Shown: piece by piece, positions 25,664 to 35,529 of the stretch
Layout: every line of letters begins with the position of its first letter
Numbering within the stretch: the stretch's first letter is position 1
From: Acidimicrobiales bacterium
GTDB lineage: Bacteria; Actinomycetota; Acidimicrobiia; Acidimicrobiales; Poriferisodalaceae
Assembly (NCBI GenBank): GCA_009843525.1
Contig: VYDH01000023.1
Span: 1-56,372, forward strand
DNA length: 56,372 bases
Direction: 5' to 3'
Notes under the pieces: generated by a model
The model's input: only the letters and a program-made list of their open reading frames with translations
What the model was told of the DNA's origin: nothing
Databases searched by the model: none
Program-made: the position numbers and the translations under genes

Positions 25664-27646
25664 CTACAGATCGGCCGCGGCGCGGTCGATGCGCCGCTGC
25701 AGCGCCTCGCATTCGGACATGTGACGCATCGCATCGGACTTGGCGGTGCCGTAGTCCTCGGCAACTTGGCGCGCACGCTCGGGGTCGTCGTAGGTATCCG
25801 GCTCGCCGAGCAGCGCCTGCAGTTCAGCGACGCGGTGCTCGGCTGCTTCCCAGGCTCGCTCGGCCGCGGCCAGTTCTCGGCGCAGGCCCGCGGTGGCGTC
25901 GTGGACGGCGCGACGCTTGCTGGCCCCCTCGCGACGGCGTTCGGCAGCCACCGCACGGGACGTCGGCACTTCGGCAGACCCGTCAAGCTGGCTCTCAGCG
26001 ACCCGGCCGCCGGTGCTGCCGCCAGCAGTGCGGCGCGTGCTCAGTCCTGGCGGCCGCAGCAAGTCCTCGTCGACACCGGGGTGCAGGGTGGCGGTGCCGT
26101 CACGCACCACGATCAGCGAATCGGCCACGCTGCGGATGAGGTGGCGGTCGTGGGTCACCAGCAGCACCGTGCCCGGGTACACCGACAGCGCATCCTCCAG
26201 CAGATCGCAACTGGGCAGATCGAGATGATTCGTCGGCTCGTCGAGCACCAGCAGGTTCACCGGGTTGGCCATCGTGATGCCGAGCGCCAGCCGGGTGCGC
26301 TCGCCGCCGGAGAGGTCTGCCACCTTGCGGTCCGCAGCGTCGCCCGGAAAACCGAAGCCGCCGAGCATCGTGCGTACATTCCGCCCGGGCTGATCGCCCA
26401 CCGAGGCCGTGAACTCCTCCACCACTGACCGTCGAGGATCCATGACCTCGGCGAGATGCTGAGCGAACGTGGCCATGTCCACGTTGCGGCCGCGGTGCAG
26501 CTCGCCGCCGAGAACGCCCAATTCGCCCTGCAATACCCGCAGCAGCGTCGTCTTGCCGGCGCCATTCGGGCCGACTACGCCCACCTTGGTGCCGCGTTCG
26601 ATGACGAGGTCCACTCCTTCGAGCACGGGAGCGTCTCCGTCGGCGTATCCCACTGAAGCGTCGATCATCTCCACGACGACCCGCGAGGAGCGCCGTGGTG
26701 TGCCGAAGCCGAAGCGGGCCGCCAGCTCCTTGCGGCTCGGGACCTCCACCGGTGCCAGCTTCGCCAGAGCTTTGATCCTGCTCTGCACCTGCCGAGCCTT
26801 TGTGGCCTTGTAACGGAACCGCTCGATGAATCGCTCGGTGTGGGCCCGCCGGCGAGCCTGTTGCGCCGCTGCCGCCTCCGCAGCCGCAATCCGCTCCTCG
26901 CGAGCCACAACGAACTCGGCGAAGCCGCCGACGTGCTCATGCGCGGTCGTGCCGTCCATCTCGATCACGCGGTTGGCAACTGCGTCGATGAAGTCACGGT
27001 CATGGCTGACGAACAGCAGCCCGCCCTCCCACGTAGCGAGCTGGTCTTCCAACCAGGCCACGGAGTCGACGTCGAGATGATTTGTCGGCTCGTCGGCCAG
27101 CAGCACATCGGGCTTCGCGAGCAGCAGCTGGGCGAGCGCGACCCGCATCCGCCAGCCACCCGACAGCTGCGCCACCGGCCGCTGCGCATCGTCGGCTGCA
27201 AAGCCCAAGCCGGCGAGCACCCGGTGCGCTTCCGCTTCGAAGCCGTAGCCGCCGATCTGGCGAAAGTGAGCCTCCAGCTCGCCGTAGCGGGCGAGCACGT
27301 CGTCATGGTCGGCAGCGTCGACATCGGCCAACCTCGCCTCCAGCGATCGCAGCTCGGCTGTCATAGCGGTGATGTCGCCCGCCCCGGCCAGCGTCGCTTC
27401 GAGCACAGTGCCCTCGGTGATCTCGGTGAGCTCCTGGGGCAGGTAGCCGATCGTCAGCGCGCTCTGGCGGTGGACCTCGCCCTCGTCCGGCTCGTTGATG
27501 CCGGCCAGGATCTCCAGCAAGGTCGTCTTGCCGATCCCGTTGCCGCCCACCAGCGCCACGCGCCGGCCAGGCGCCAGCTGCACGCTGACGTCAGCGAACA
27601 TCCGCCGCGGCGGGTACGACTTGGCGAGCGAGGATGCCCACAGCAC
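25664..27646 (-). CDS. ABC-F family ATPase (duplicated ATPase, translation-factor type)
   Basis: A 660-residue soluble protein with two ABC domains and no membrane segment. Domain one has GGNGIGKTT, the signature [13 protein letters not shown] and ADEPTNHLD; domain two has [21 protein letters not shown] and [10 protein letters not shown] basic linker ([23 protein letters not shown]) separates them and a C-terminal coiled coil of about 80 residues ends the protein. ABC-F proteins act on the ribosome, as antibiotic-resistance or translation-quality factors. The start is taken as GTG 27646, 68 bases after the stop of the oxidoreductase gene on the same strand. Confidence 0.9.
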   Translation of the reverse strand: MLWASSLAKSYPPRRMFADVSVQLAPGRRVALVGGNGIGKTTLLEILAGINEPDEGEVHRQSALTIGYLPQELTEITEGTVLEATLAGAGDITAMTAELRSLEARLADVDAADHDDVLARYGELEAHFRQIGGYGFEAEAHRVLAGLGFAADDAQRPVAQLSGGWRMRVALAQLLLAKPDVLLADEPTNHLDVDSVAWLEDQLATWEGGLLFVSHDRDFIDAVANRVIEMDGTTAHEHVGGFAEFVVAREERIAAAEAAAAQQARRRAHTERFIERFRYKATKARQVQSRIKALAKLAPVEVPSRKELAARFGFGTPRRSSRVVVEMIDASVGYADGDAPVLEGVDLVIERGTKVGVVGPNGAGKTTLLRVLQGELGVLGGELHRGRNVDMATFAQHLAEVMDPRRSVVEEFTASVGDQPGRNVRTMLGGFGFPGDAADRKVADLSGGERTRLALGITMANPVNLLVLDEPTNHLDLPSCDLLEDALSVYPGTVLLVTHDRHLIRSVADSLIVVRDGTATLHPGVDEDLLRPPGLSTRRTAGGSTGGRVAESQLDGSAEVPTSRAVAAERRREGASKRRAVHDATAGLRRELAAAERAWEAAEHRVAELQALLGEPDTYDDPERARQVAEDYGTAKSDAMRHMSECEALQRRIDRAAADL

Positions 27647-27714
27647 AGCCCGAGTCTGCCGCCGGCCGGCGACTGGACGCGCTCGTCTGAGAGCGGCGCC
27701 GAGCGGCTGAGCCG

Positions 27715-28632
27715 CTAGGCGAAGTGGGGGGCCACGTCGGCCATGAAGGCACGCAGGGCTTCGAGGCGGCCCTCGATGCCGCCGCGTGCCACCGGATCGA
27801 GCACGAAATGCGTCACGCCGGCCTCGGCAACGCGCCCGACGCTGTCGATCATCTGCTCGGTGCTGCCGGCGATCGACACTTCGGGCTTCATGGCCGATGC
27901 CGGATCGAGGTAGTACCGCAGCGACAGCGTGATCTCGCTGCGATCCCGGCCGACGGCATCGCACGCCGCGCCCACCCCGCTCCAACCCGAAGCAACCTCG
28001 TCGACTGTCTCGAACGCCGCGTGAAAACCGTGCCCATGCTGCGCCACCCGCCGGTAGGCGGCCGCCGTGTTGCCTCCGACCCACACCGGCACCGGGTCCT
28101 GCACCGGCTTGGGCTCGAAGCCGACGGCGGGGAACGAGTAGAACTCGCCGTCGAAGCTCGGGTCGTCCTCGGTGAATAGCGCCTTGAACACCTCGAGCTG
28201 CTCGTCAGAGCGCTTGCCACGGCGATCCCATGGCATGCCCAGCACTTCGGCTTCCTCGCGCATCCAGCCCACGCCCACGCCCAGGATCAGGCGGCCGTTC
28301 GACAGCACGTCGATGGTTGCGAGACGCTTCGCCGTCTCCACTGGCGGCCGGTACGGCAGGATCAGCACGCTGAAGCCCAGCCGCAGGTTCTCAGTGACAG
28401 CGGCGACGAAGAGCAGTGTGCCGATGGGGTCGAGCCATCCCGTCTTCGGCGGCGCCGGGAACGAGCCGTCGTCGGAGTACGGGTACTTCGACACCAGCTC
28501 GGCGGGCCAGCAGACATGATCCGAAGCCCAGCCCGAAGCGAATCCGAGCTGGTCTACTTCCGATGCGAACGTGATGAGCCCATCGCGAGATCCGATGCGG
28601 CCCAAGTGCGGCAGAGTGACTCCCCATTCCAT
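27715..28632 (-). CDS. F420-dependent LLM-class oxidoreductase
   Basis: A 305-residue luciferase-like protein, close to the TIGR03619 type of F420-dependent enzymes. Blocks seen are [53 protein letters not shown] and [15 protein letters not shown]. Reduced F420 (or FMN) would be the hydride carrier; the substrate is unknown. The gene is transcribed toward the ABC-F gene and may share its message. Its upstream region faces the first binding-lipoprotein gene. Confidence 0.88.
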   Translation of the reverse strand: MEWGVTLPHLGRIGSRDGLITFASEVDQLGFASGWASDHVCWPAELVSKYPYSDDGSFPAPPKTGWLDPIGTLLFVAAVTENLRLGFSVLILPYRPPVETAKRLATIDVLSNGRLILGVGVGWMREEAEVLGMPWDRRGKRSDEQLEVFKALFTEDDPSFDGEFYSFPAVGFEPKPVQDPVPVWVGGNTAAAYRRVAQHGHGFHAAFETVDEVASGWSGVGAACDAVGRDRSEITLSLRYYLDPASAMKPEVSIAGSTEQMIDSVGRVAEAGVTHFVLDPVARGGIEGRLEALRAFMADVAPHFA

Positions 28633-28871
28633 GGGCCGACACGCTATGCCGCTCGCGCCCGCGCGCGCCCGCCGCCGCAGCTCGTTCGTCGGTGTCCTTG
28701 CTGCGGGCGATTGTCACGCGATCGTCGTACCCGAGCTGAGAACGGCCCGGCGCGGCGCGATTACTCTCGCGCGCACCGCCGCAGCGGTCATGGGGAGACA
28801 GTTGGGGGCTACGGCTGCTGATTGTCGGCTTGCGACGCCGCGGTGGCTGCTGTTCCACCGAGGAGGGACCC

Positions 28872-30581
28872 ATGCAACTATCCAAGAACCGCCTTTTGCG
28901 CTTGCTAGCGCTGCTCTTCGCGTTCTCGCTCGTCGCGGCCGCCTGCGGTGGCGACGATGGTGACGACGACGCCGGCGAGACCCAGACCACCGAGGCCATG
29001 GCCGAGGAGGAAGCGGACGACCACGACGAGGACGACGGCCACGACCACGACGAGGAGGAGATGGCCGCCGACGAGCCCGAGGAAGAGGCCGGCGGTCTCA
29101 GCCAGGAGGTCATCGAGCAGGCGGCCGAAGAAGAGGAGATGGCCGACGACGAGATGATGGACGACGAGGAGATGATGGAGTTTGACCGCTCCACCATGGA
29201 GGGCATCTTCGAAGAGGCCGAATTCCGGCGGGCCAAGGTTGTCGAGCGGATCACCGCCCAGATCGAGGCCGGTGAGTGGGGCGTTGGCGACGACAACGTC
29301 CTGCGCGGACCCGAAGGCTTCACCATCGACCTCAACGAGTGTCCCGATGACTGGTCCAACACTGAGGGCATCACCGACACCGAGATCCGTCTGGGCCAGA
29401 CCGGTCCGCAGTCAGGCACCCTCGCGCTGTACGGCAACGCCCGCCTGGGCTGGCAGACCTACCTCTTGCATGTGAATGCCGAAGGTGGCATCGCAGGCCG
29501 CGATGTGGTCATGAAGTCCTACGACGACGCGTACGTAGCTGCACAGACCATCGAGTTCGTCGACGAGCTGATCGAGAACGACAACGTCTTCGCGATTCAC
29601 ACGCTGGGCTCGCCGAACACGCTGGCCGTGTACGACACGCTGAATGCCGAGTGCATCCCGCAGCCGTTCGTGTGGACGGGCCACCCGGCGTGGGGCGATC
29701 CCGAGGTGCACCCGTGGACCACGGGCAGCATCCTGTCGTACTCGACCGAGTCGGTGCTGTGGGGCAACTGGATCAAGGACAACCTCGCCGATGAGCTGCC
29801 GGTCGTGGTGGCCGGCCTGGTGATGGACAACGACTTCGGTCTGGCCTACGAGCTGGGCTTCGAGGAGTACGCACACAACAACCCCGACGTGGTGTCGGAG
29901 TTCGTGCCGGTGCGCCATGACCCTGCATCGCCGACGATCACCAATGAGATCACGACCATCGCCGCGAGCGACCCGGACGTCTACATCTCGATGACAGCGG
30001 GCAATGCGTGCTTGCTGGCCATCCAGGAGGTCGCGGCGTCAGGTTTGAAGGATGACATCTCGGCAGCCTTCACGCCGTCGGTGTGCAAGGCGCCGGCGAG
30101 CTGGGTCTCCCCGGCCGGAGACGACGGCGACGGCTGGTACATCGTGGGCGGCGGCGTCAAGGACACCACCGACCCGGCGTTGATCGGCAGCGATGCGTTC
30201 ATCGACTTCATCATCGAGAGCCTCGAGGCCAATGACCTCGATCCGACCATCTCGATGTTCGGCAACGGCTACATGCTGGGCTACCCGTACGTGGAGGCGC
30301 TGCGCATCGCCGCAGAGCTGCCTGCGAGTGCGAACAACCCAGCAGGCCTGAACCGGGCGAACTTCATCCTGGCCGTGCGGGCGATCGATATCCACCACCC
30401 GATCTTCCTGGACGGCATCACGTTCGCCATGAACGGCAACGCGGATGCCTTCCCGATTGAGGGCACGGATATCAGCCAGTACGACTCGTCCACGCACTCC
30501 TGGATCGTCTCGAACGTCATTGACGTGAACGGCGCTTCGGGCAACTGCGTGTGGGACAAGGACAACGGCGGCTGCCGCTAG
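28872..30581 (+). CDS. branched-chain-type ABC substrate-binding lipoprotein, paralog 1
   Basis: A 569-residue lipoprotein. The signal ends in the lipobox VAAAC, then comes a very acidic tether of about 95 residues with His-rich patches (DDHDEDDGHDHDEEE). A conserved pre-domain (GEWGVGDDNVLRGPEGF) leads into a type-I periplasmic-binding fold (ITDTEIRLGQTGPQSGTLA, VAAQTIEFVDELI, DNDFGLAYELGFEEYA) of the Peripla_BP_6 kind, which binds amino acids, amides or similar small acids. AGGAGGG precedes ATG 28872. No permease or ATPase of this transporter type lies nearby, so its partners are elsewhere. A paralog follows at 30789. Confidence 0.88.
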   Translation: MQLSKNRLLRLLALLFAFSLVAAACGGDDGDDDAGETQTTEAMAEEEADDHDEDDGHDHDEEEMAADEPEEEAGGLSQEVIEQAAEEEEMADDEMMDDEEMMEFDRSTMEGIFEEAEFRRAKVVERITAQIEAGEWGVGDDNVLRGPEGFTIDLNECPDDWSNTEGITDTEIRLGQTGPQSGTLALYGNARLGWQTYLLHVNAEGGIAGRDVVMKSYDDAYVAAQTIEFVDELIENDNVFAIHTLGSPNTLAVYDTLNAECIPQPFVWTGHPAWGDPEVHPWTTGSILSYSTESVLWGNWIKDNLADELPVVVAGLVMDNDFGLAYELGFEEYAHNNPDVVSEFVPVRHDPASPTITNEITTIAASDPDVYISMTAGNACLLAIQEVAASGLKDDISAAFTPSVCKAPASWVSPAGDDGDGWYIVGGGVKDTTDPALIGSDAFIDFIIESLEANDLDPTISMFGNGYMLGYPYVEALRIAAELPASANNPAGLNRANFILAVRAIDIHHPIFLDGITFAMNGNADAFPIEGTDISQYDSSTHSWIVSNVIDVNGASGNCVWDKDNGGCR

Positions 30582-30604
30582 TTCTTTCTGACTGAGCGAC
30601 ATGA

Positions 30605-30644
30605 GCGGCCGTCGCCGCCGGAGTCATCCGGTAGCGGCGGCCGC
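30605..30644 (+). terminator. hairpin after binding-lipoprotein gene 1
   Basis: A 17-base stem (30605-30621 with 30628-30644) with loop AGTCAT, one C-A mismatch and two G-U pairs on the RNA. It begins 24 bases after the stop codon. There is no U tract. The second paralog ends in a related hairpin with the same loop. Confidence 0.75.
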
Positions 30645-30788
30645 TTGTCGCGTTCGGCTGCCACCCATTGCACGTCTTCTCGATCGGCGCGGCAACGTGG
30701 CGCATGGCAAGCGATTAGCTTCGGCGGGACTGTTGGGCACCAGGGGACCGTTCGGCCGCTGGTGCGGGGACACATCAAGGAGTCTCAT

Positions 30789-32492
30789 ATGACCGGATCA
30801 CACCGACGGCTATGGCGCCTTCTGGCGCTGCTCTTCGCGTTCTCGCTTCTCGCCGCTGCTTGCGGCGGCGGTGACGACGACGACGCGGGCGACGGCACCA
30901 CGGACGCCGGCACGCAGACAGCGGATGAGGACATGGCCGATGAGGACATGGCCGATGAGGAGATGGCTGACGAGGCTGAGCCGGAGGACGAAGGCTCCAT
31001 CGGCGGCGGCATCACCCAGGAGGCGTTGGAGGAAGACGCCGCCGAAGAAGAGGGTGACATGGCCGATGAGGAGATGGCCGACGACATGACGGCCGTCAAC
31101 CCTGACGACTTCGACCTGTCCACGATCGACGGCATCTGGGAGCTGGCTGCGGCACAGCGTCAGGTCATCGTCGACAAGCTCACTGCCGGCATCGAGTCCG
31201 GCGAGTGGGGCGTCGGTGACGACGGCATCCTGCGTGGGCCGTCGGGCTTCGAGATCGACATGAACGAGTGCCCGGCGGACTGGTCCGATACCACCGGCAT
31301 CACCGAGGACACGATTCGCATCGGCCAGACGACGGTGAAGTCGGGCAATCTGGCTGCATACGGCGACATCACTGTGGGCTGGGAGAACTACTACGAGTAC
31401 GTCAACGCGACGGGCGGCGTAGCCGGCAAGGACATGGTGCTGATCTCCCGTGACGACGGCTACGTGGCAGCCCAGACCATCGAGTTCATCGACGAGCTGA
31501 TCGAGTCGGAGAACGTCTTCGCGCTGCACACGCTCGGCTCGCCGAACACGCTTGCCGTGTACGACCAGATCAACGACGAGTGCATCCCGCAGGTCATGGT
31601 GGCAACGGGTCACCCGGCCTGGGGCGACCCGGTGAACCATCCGTGGACCACAGGCCTGCAGATGTCGTACTCGACTGAGGCGATCCTGTGGGGCAACTGG
31701 ATCAAGGAGAACCTCGCCGACGAGCTGCCGGTGAAGGTGGCCGGCTTGGTGATGGACAACGACTTCGGCTTGGCCTATGAGCTCGGATTCGAGGCCTACG
31801 CGCACGCGAACCCCGATGTCGTGAGCGAGTTCATCCCGGTGCGCCATGACCCGGCCGCACCGACGCTGACCAATGAGGTCACGACCATCGCAGCAGCGAG
31901 TCCGAACGTGTTCATCTCGATGACTGCGGGCAACCCGTGCCTGCTTGCGATTCAGGAAGTCGACGCCTCAGGCTTGCTCGACGACCTGTCCGTGGCATTC
32001 ACGCCGTCGGTCTGCAAGGCCGTGGCGGCCTATATGGCACCGGCTGGCGATTCGGCTGACGACTGGTGGATCGTGGGCGGCGGTGTCAAGGACTCCACCG
32101 ACCCGAAGCACGTTGACGAGCCGTTCATCTCGTTCCTGCGGAGCGAGTTGGCCGATCGCGGGCTCGATCCCGAGATCTCGCTGCTCGGCACCGGCTACTA
32201 CTTCGCCTACCCGCACACCGAGGCGATCCGTGTGGCTGCCGAACTGCCGGGCGGCCTGACCAGGACCAACTTCATCCTGGCCGCGCGGTCGCTGGACATC
32301 TACCACCCGCTGCTGCTGGACGGCATCAACTTTGCTGCCGACGGCGCTGTGGACGGGTACTACGTGGAAGGCTCGGACTTCAGCCAGTACGACGCGGCGG
32401 AGCAGACGTGGGACATCGTCGGCGACATCGTGGACGTGAACGGCGGTTCTCCGAACTGCGCCTGGGACAAGGACAACGGCGGCTGCCGCTGA
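30789..32492 (+). CDS. branched-chain-type ABC substrate-binding lipoprotein, paralog 2
   Basis: A 567-residue paralog of the preceding gene, alike over nearly its whole length, including the shared ending CAWDKDNGGCR versus CVWDKDNGGCR. The lipobox is LAAAC. The tether is acidic and contains DEDMA repeats encoded by an exact 15-base tandem repeat. The binding domain again has ITEDTIRIGQTTVKSGNLA, VAAQTIEFIDELI and DNDFGLAYELGFEAYA. Differences cluster in likely ligand-facing stretches, for example VMVATGHP versus PFVWTGHP, so ligand preference may have diverged. AAGGAG precedes ATG 30789. A gap of about 200 bases with a hairpin separates the two genes, so each probably has its own promoter. 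Confidence 0.88.
   Translation: MTGSHRRLWRLLALLFAFSLLAAACGGGDDDDAGDGTTDAGTQTADEDMADEDMADEEMADEAEPEDEGSIGGGITQEALEEDAAEEEGDMADEEMADDMTAVNPDDFDLSTIDGIWELAAAQRQVIVDKLTAGIESGEWGVGDDGILRGPSGFEIDMNECPADWSDTTGITEDTIRIGQTTVKSGNLAAYGDITVGWENYYEYVNATGGVAGKDMVLISRDDGYVAAQTIEFIDELIESENVFALHTLGSPNTLAVYDQINDECIPQVMVATGHPAWGDPVNHPWTTGLQMSYSTEAILWGNWIKENLADELPVKVAGLVMDNDFGLAYELGFEAYAHANPDVVSEFIPVRHDPAAPTLTNEVTTIAAASPNVFISMTAGNPCLLAIQEVDASGLLDDLSVAFTPSVCKAVAAYMAPAGDSADDWWIVGGGVKDSTDPKHVDEPFISFLRSELADRGLDPEISLLGTGYYFAYPHTEAIRVAAELPGGLTRTNFILAARSLDIYHPLLLDGINFAADGAVDGYYVEGSDFSQYDAAEQTWDIVGDIVDVNGGSPNCAWDKDNGGCR
30924..30968 (+). repeat. 15-base coding tandem repeat in lipoprotein tether
   Basis: GATGAGGACATGGCC occurs twice exactly (30924-30938, 30939-30953) and a third time with two changes (30954-30968), encoding DEDMA-DEDMA-DEEMA. 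A related unit recurs near 31057. The number of units could change by slippage without shifting the frame. Confidence 0.85.
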
Positions 32493-32512
32493 TCCAGACC
32501 TAGCGACACAGG

Positions 32513-32546
32513 GCGGCCGTCGCTGCAGTCATGCAGCGGCGGCCGC
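32513..32546 (+). terminator. hairpin after binding-lipoprotein gene 2
   Basis: A 14-base stem (32513-32526 with 32533-32546), fully paired if one U-G is allowed, with loop AGTCAT. Arms and loop match the hairpin after paralog 1. It lies 20 bases after the stop and 9 bases before the end of the convergent flavoenzyme gene, so it may act on both strands. Confidence 0.8.
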
Positions 32547-32555
32547 TCGTCGCGT

Positions 32556-34157
32556 CTAGGGGTCGATGAGGACGCCGGGGTTGAGGATGCCGTTGGGGTC
32601 GAGCCGCTTCTTGGCGGCCCGGATCGCTTCGGCGAACAGCTCCGGGCGCTGGCGGTCGTACGCGTTGGGGCGATGCATCCGCCCCACCGCGTGATGGTGC
32701 GTGCAGGTGCCCCCGGCTGCTTCGAGTGCCTCGTTGGCGGCGTCCTTGACGATCTGCCACTGCTCGATCTCGCCGCCCGGTGTGCCCATGCCCGACCACG
32801 TGTAGTACGGCGCCGGGCCGTCTGTGTACACATGGGTAAACCGGCACGACAGCGAATGATGCGGCCCGAAGACCTCGGCCAGCACAGCGCCGACCTTGTC
32901 GCGCACCACTGAGTCGAATTCGGGCCATTGGTCCCAAGTGATCGCTGTCTCGAAGGTGTCGTTGATGAGCCCCAGCGAGGTCTCCACGCCGTTGCCGACG
33001 CCGATGAACGCATTGCGCCATGCGCCGACCGCGCCGCCGCGTCCGGTAGGCGTGCCGGTGCCGTCGTCGATCTGAATCTCCTCATCAGGCACGTGACCAT
33101 CGCACCCGCGGGCGATCTCGACCGCCTGGGCGATGTTGTGCCGCTGGGTCAGCTCGGCTGATTCGAACGACACGATCACTAGAGCCCGTTGTCCGTCCAT
33201 GCCGGCGGCCCGACCGGCTTCGGCCGGGTCGAGGATGCGCAGGTTGGCGGGCCACAGCTTCGCCTGGACCAGGTGCCGCACCGCGGTGTAGCCCGCCTCC
33301 CATGACGGGAACGTGATGCCCGCCGTCGCCCGGAACGTCGGGCGCTTCTGGATGCGCATCCACGCCTCGGTGATGATGCCGTAGATGCCCTCCGAGCCGA
33401 TCACCATGCGGTCGGGGCTGGGGCCGGCGCCCGAGCCGGGCAGCCGGCGAGACTCCCACCAGCCTGACGGCGTGATCATGCGAGTCGACTCGACGAAGTC
33501 GTCGATGTGGGTGTGGTTGGTGGCGTAGTGGCCGCCCGAGCGAGTCGCGATCCAGCCGCCGAGTGTGGAGAACCGGAACGACTGCGGGAAGTGGCGCAGC
33601 GTGTGCCCGCTCGGGCGCAGCTGGTCTTCGAGGTGCGGGCCGAACACGCCGGCTTGGATGCGAGCAGCCCGGGACACATCGTCGATCTCGAGTACATGAC
33701 TCAACTGATCCAGCGAGATCACCACGGTGGGTCCGCGGTCTTCGGGCGGGGTGAGGCCCCAGACCACTGACGATCCGCCGCCATAGGGCACTGCGATATG
33801 GCCCTGGGCGTCGCACCAGTCGAGCGTGGCCTCAACTTCGGTCTCGTTGCGAGGATGGGCCACCACATCGGGCGGGTTCGGGAAATCCAGGTTGAATGCC
33901 CGGACCCGCTCGGTGAAATGGGCGCCGTAGGCGTATCGGGCTCGGTCGTAGGTGCTCGTCGAGCACCAGCCGGCCACCGAGTCGGGAATCGTGATGCGCG
34001 GCGCACGCAGATCGGCATCGTCGACCGACGGGACAGGCTTGGCCACGATCTCAGTGCCGTACTGGGCCGAGAGTTTCCTGGCCAGTTCAGCCCGGTCGGC
34101 GTCAGTGGGTTCCTCCGATTCCAGGCACCACGCCCAGAACGACTTGCGATCAGCCAT
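32556..34157 (-). CDS. FAD-binding oxidase, alkyldihydroxyacetonephosphate-synthase-like
   Basis: A 533-residue flavoprotein of the VAO/PCMH family. The FAD domain shows VVAHPRNETEVEATLDWC, VPYGGGSSVVWG and TLGGWIATRSGGHYATNHTHIDD; the C-terminal part has THHHAVGRMHRP and LDPNGILNPGVL. The His-rich HHHAVG block and overall plan resemble alkylglycerone-phosphate synthase (ether-lipid synthesis) more than simple glycolate or lactate oxidases, but the reaction is not certain. It ends next to the lipoprotein hairpin and is transcribed in the same direction as the acyl-CoA dehydrogenase upstream, 62 bases away. Confidence 0.82.
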   Translation of the reverse strand: MADRKSFWAWCLESEEPTDADRAELARKLSAQYGTEIVAKPVPSVDDADLRAPRITIPDSVAGWCSTSTYDRARYAYGAHFTERVRAFNLDFPNPPDVVAHPRNETEVEATLDWCDAQGHIAVPYGGGSSVVWGLTPPEDRGPTVVISLDQLSHVLEIDDVSRAARIQAGVFGPHLEDQLRPSGHTLRHFPQSFRFSTLGGWIATRSGGHYATNHTHIDDFVESTRMITPSGWWESRRLPGSGAGPSPDRMVIGSEGIYGIITEAWMRIQKRPTFRATAGITFPSWEAGYTAVRHLVQAKLWPANLRILDPAEAGRAAGMDGQRALVIVSFESAELTQRHNIAQAVEIARGCDGHVPDEEIQIDDGTGTPTGRGGAVGAWRNAFIGVGNGVETSLGLINDTFETAITWDQWPEFDSVVRDKVGAVLAEVFGPHHSLSCRFTHVYTDGPAPYYTWSGMGTPGGEIEQWQIVKDAANEALEAAGGTCTHHHAVGRMHRPNAYDRQRPELFAEAIRAAKKRLDPNGILNPGVLIDP

Positions 34158-34219
34158 GACCTGTACCTCCTGATGGGGCCTCCAGATGCGCGCTCGTCAA
34201 CCTAGAAGTTTCAGCAGAG

Positions 34220-35410
34220 TCAGTCGTCGGCCAGGAGGGCGCGGCTGATGACGAGTTTCTGGATTTCGCTGGTGCCCTCGCCGATGATCATCAGCGGCGC
34301 ATCGCGGTAGTAACGCTCCACCGGGTACTCGGTGGAGAAGCCGTTTCCGCCGTGAATGCGCATGGCGTCCAGCGACAGCTCTGCAGCGGTCTCTGAGGCG
34401 AACAGCTTCGCCATGCCCGCGGCCAGGTCGACCCGTTCGCCAGCATCCGCCTTGCGGGCGGCGTCGTAGGTCATCAGACGCGCAGCGTGCAGCTTGGTGG
34501 CCATCTCGGCAATCTTGAAGGCGATGGCTTGATGCTTCGCTATGGGTTTGCCGAACGCCTCGCGCTGCTTCGCATAGGCGACAGCGGCGTCGTATGCGGC
34601 CTGAGCGACGCCCACCCCCCGGGCCGCGACGTTGATGCGGCCCAATTCCAGCGCAGCGAGCGCCCAGCGCAGGCCGTTGCCGATGCCCTCATCGCCGCCG
34701 AGCACCCGGTCGGCTGGTACCCGGTGGTCCACGTAGGACATCTCGACGGTCTCGAGCCCCCGGTAGCCGATCTTGTCGATCTTGCGACTGACCGTGATGC
34801 CACCCGACTGCTTGCCCGGCATCTTGTCCACCAGGAAGCAGGTGATGCCCGAGCTGCCTCCCGGGTCGCCTTCGGGGACCCGAGCGAGCAGTGCCACGAT
34901 GCCGGCCCGCTCGCCGTTGGTGACCCACATCTTCGTGCCGTTGATGACGAACTCGTCGCCGTCGCGCACCGCACGGCAGCGCAGCGCGCCCGCGTCCGAT
35001 CCGCTGTCGGGCTCGGACAGCGAGAAGCAACCGCGCAGCTTGCCGGTAGCCATGCCCGGCAGTGACCGGTCGCGCTGCTCGGGGGTGCCGAATCGGTCGA
35101 TCAGCTTGGCGCAGATGAGGTGACTGTTCACTATGCCCGCCAGCGACATCCACCCTCGCGAGAGCTCCTCGATCACTCGGGCGTAGGTGACGTGGTCGAG
35201 ATCAAGACCGCCGTGCGATTCGGGAATGGTGGCGCCGAACAGGCCGAAATCCTCCATCTGCTCGGCCATCTCGGTCGGGTACTCGTCGGCCAGCTCCAGC
35301 GCGGACGCTCCGGGCACGACGACCTCGTCCACCCAGCGGCGCAGCGTGTCGATGATCTCGTCGCTGACGCCTTGTGCGTCCTCGTGAGCGGCTTCGTCCT
35401 TCTGCTGCAC
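34220..35410 (-). CDS. acyl-CoA dehydrogenase
   Basis: A 396-residue FAD-dependent acyl-CoA dehydrogenase that introduces the alpha-beta double bond in fatty or branched acyl-CoA catabolism. Seen are CFSLSEPDSGSDAGAL (flavin-side), MWVTNGERAG, the FAD-contact region KQREAFGKPIAKHQAIAFKIA and GGNGFSTEYPVERYYRDA. The catalytic Glu is in the C-terminal GEGTSEIQ. I prefer GTG 35410 as start because TTGGAGG lies four bases before it; ATG 35437 is an alternative adding nine residues. It faces an F420 oxidoreductase gene across two matching palindromes. Confidence 0.9.
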   Translation of the reverse strand: MQQKDEAAHEDAQGVSDEIIDTLRRWVDEVVVPGASALELADEYPTEMAEQMEDFGLFGATIPESHGGLDLDHVTYARVIEELSRGWMSLAGIVNSHLICAKLIDRFGTPEQRDRSLPGMATGKLRGCFSLSEPDSGSDAGALRCRAVRDGDEFVINGTKMWVTNGERAGIVALLARVPEGDPGGSSGITCFLVDKMPGKQSGGITVSRKIDKIGYRGLETVEMSYVDHRVPADRVLGGDEGIGNGLRWALAALELGRINVAARGVGVAQAAYDAAVAYAKQREAFGKPIAKHQAIAFKIAEMATKLHAARLMTYDAARKADAGERVDLAAGMAKLFASETAAELSLDAMRIHGGNGFSTEYPVERYYRDAPLMIIGEGTSEIQKLVISRALLADD

Positions 35411-35438
35411 TGATCCTCCAAGTTCTTGCTCTGTCATC

Positions 35439-35479
35439 GCAACGTCGTTGCCTGCGCTGTCAGAGCAACGCAGTTGCTC
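35439..35479. promoter_or_regulatory. paired palindromic operators between divergent genes
   Basis: GCAACGTCGTTGC (35439-35451) and GCAACGCAGTTGC (35465-35477) share the form GCAAC-N3-GTTGC; the second extends to 7-base arms (35463-35479). Their centres are 26 bases apart. Two equal sites between divergent genes suggest a dimeric repressor, for example TetR type, that controls both. No such regulator gene is adjacent. Confidence 0.65.
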
Positions 35480-35529
35480 CTAGCATTCGCGCCGACCTTG
35501 GTCAGTTTCCAGAAGCAAGAGGTACGACG

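Noticed and set aside
26866..26886. CTGCCGCCTCCGCAG inside the ABC-F gene, similar to an arm of element A
   Set aside because: It encodes an Ala-rich stretch and has no partner arm; GC-rich chance similarity is sufficient.
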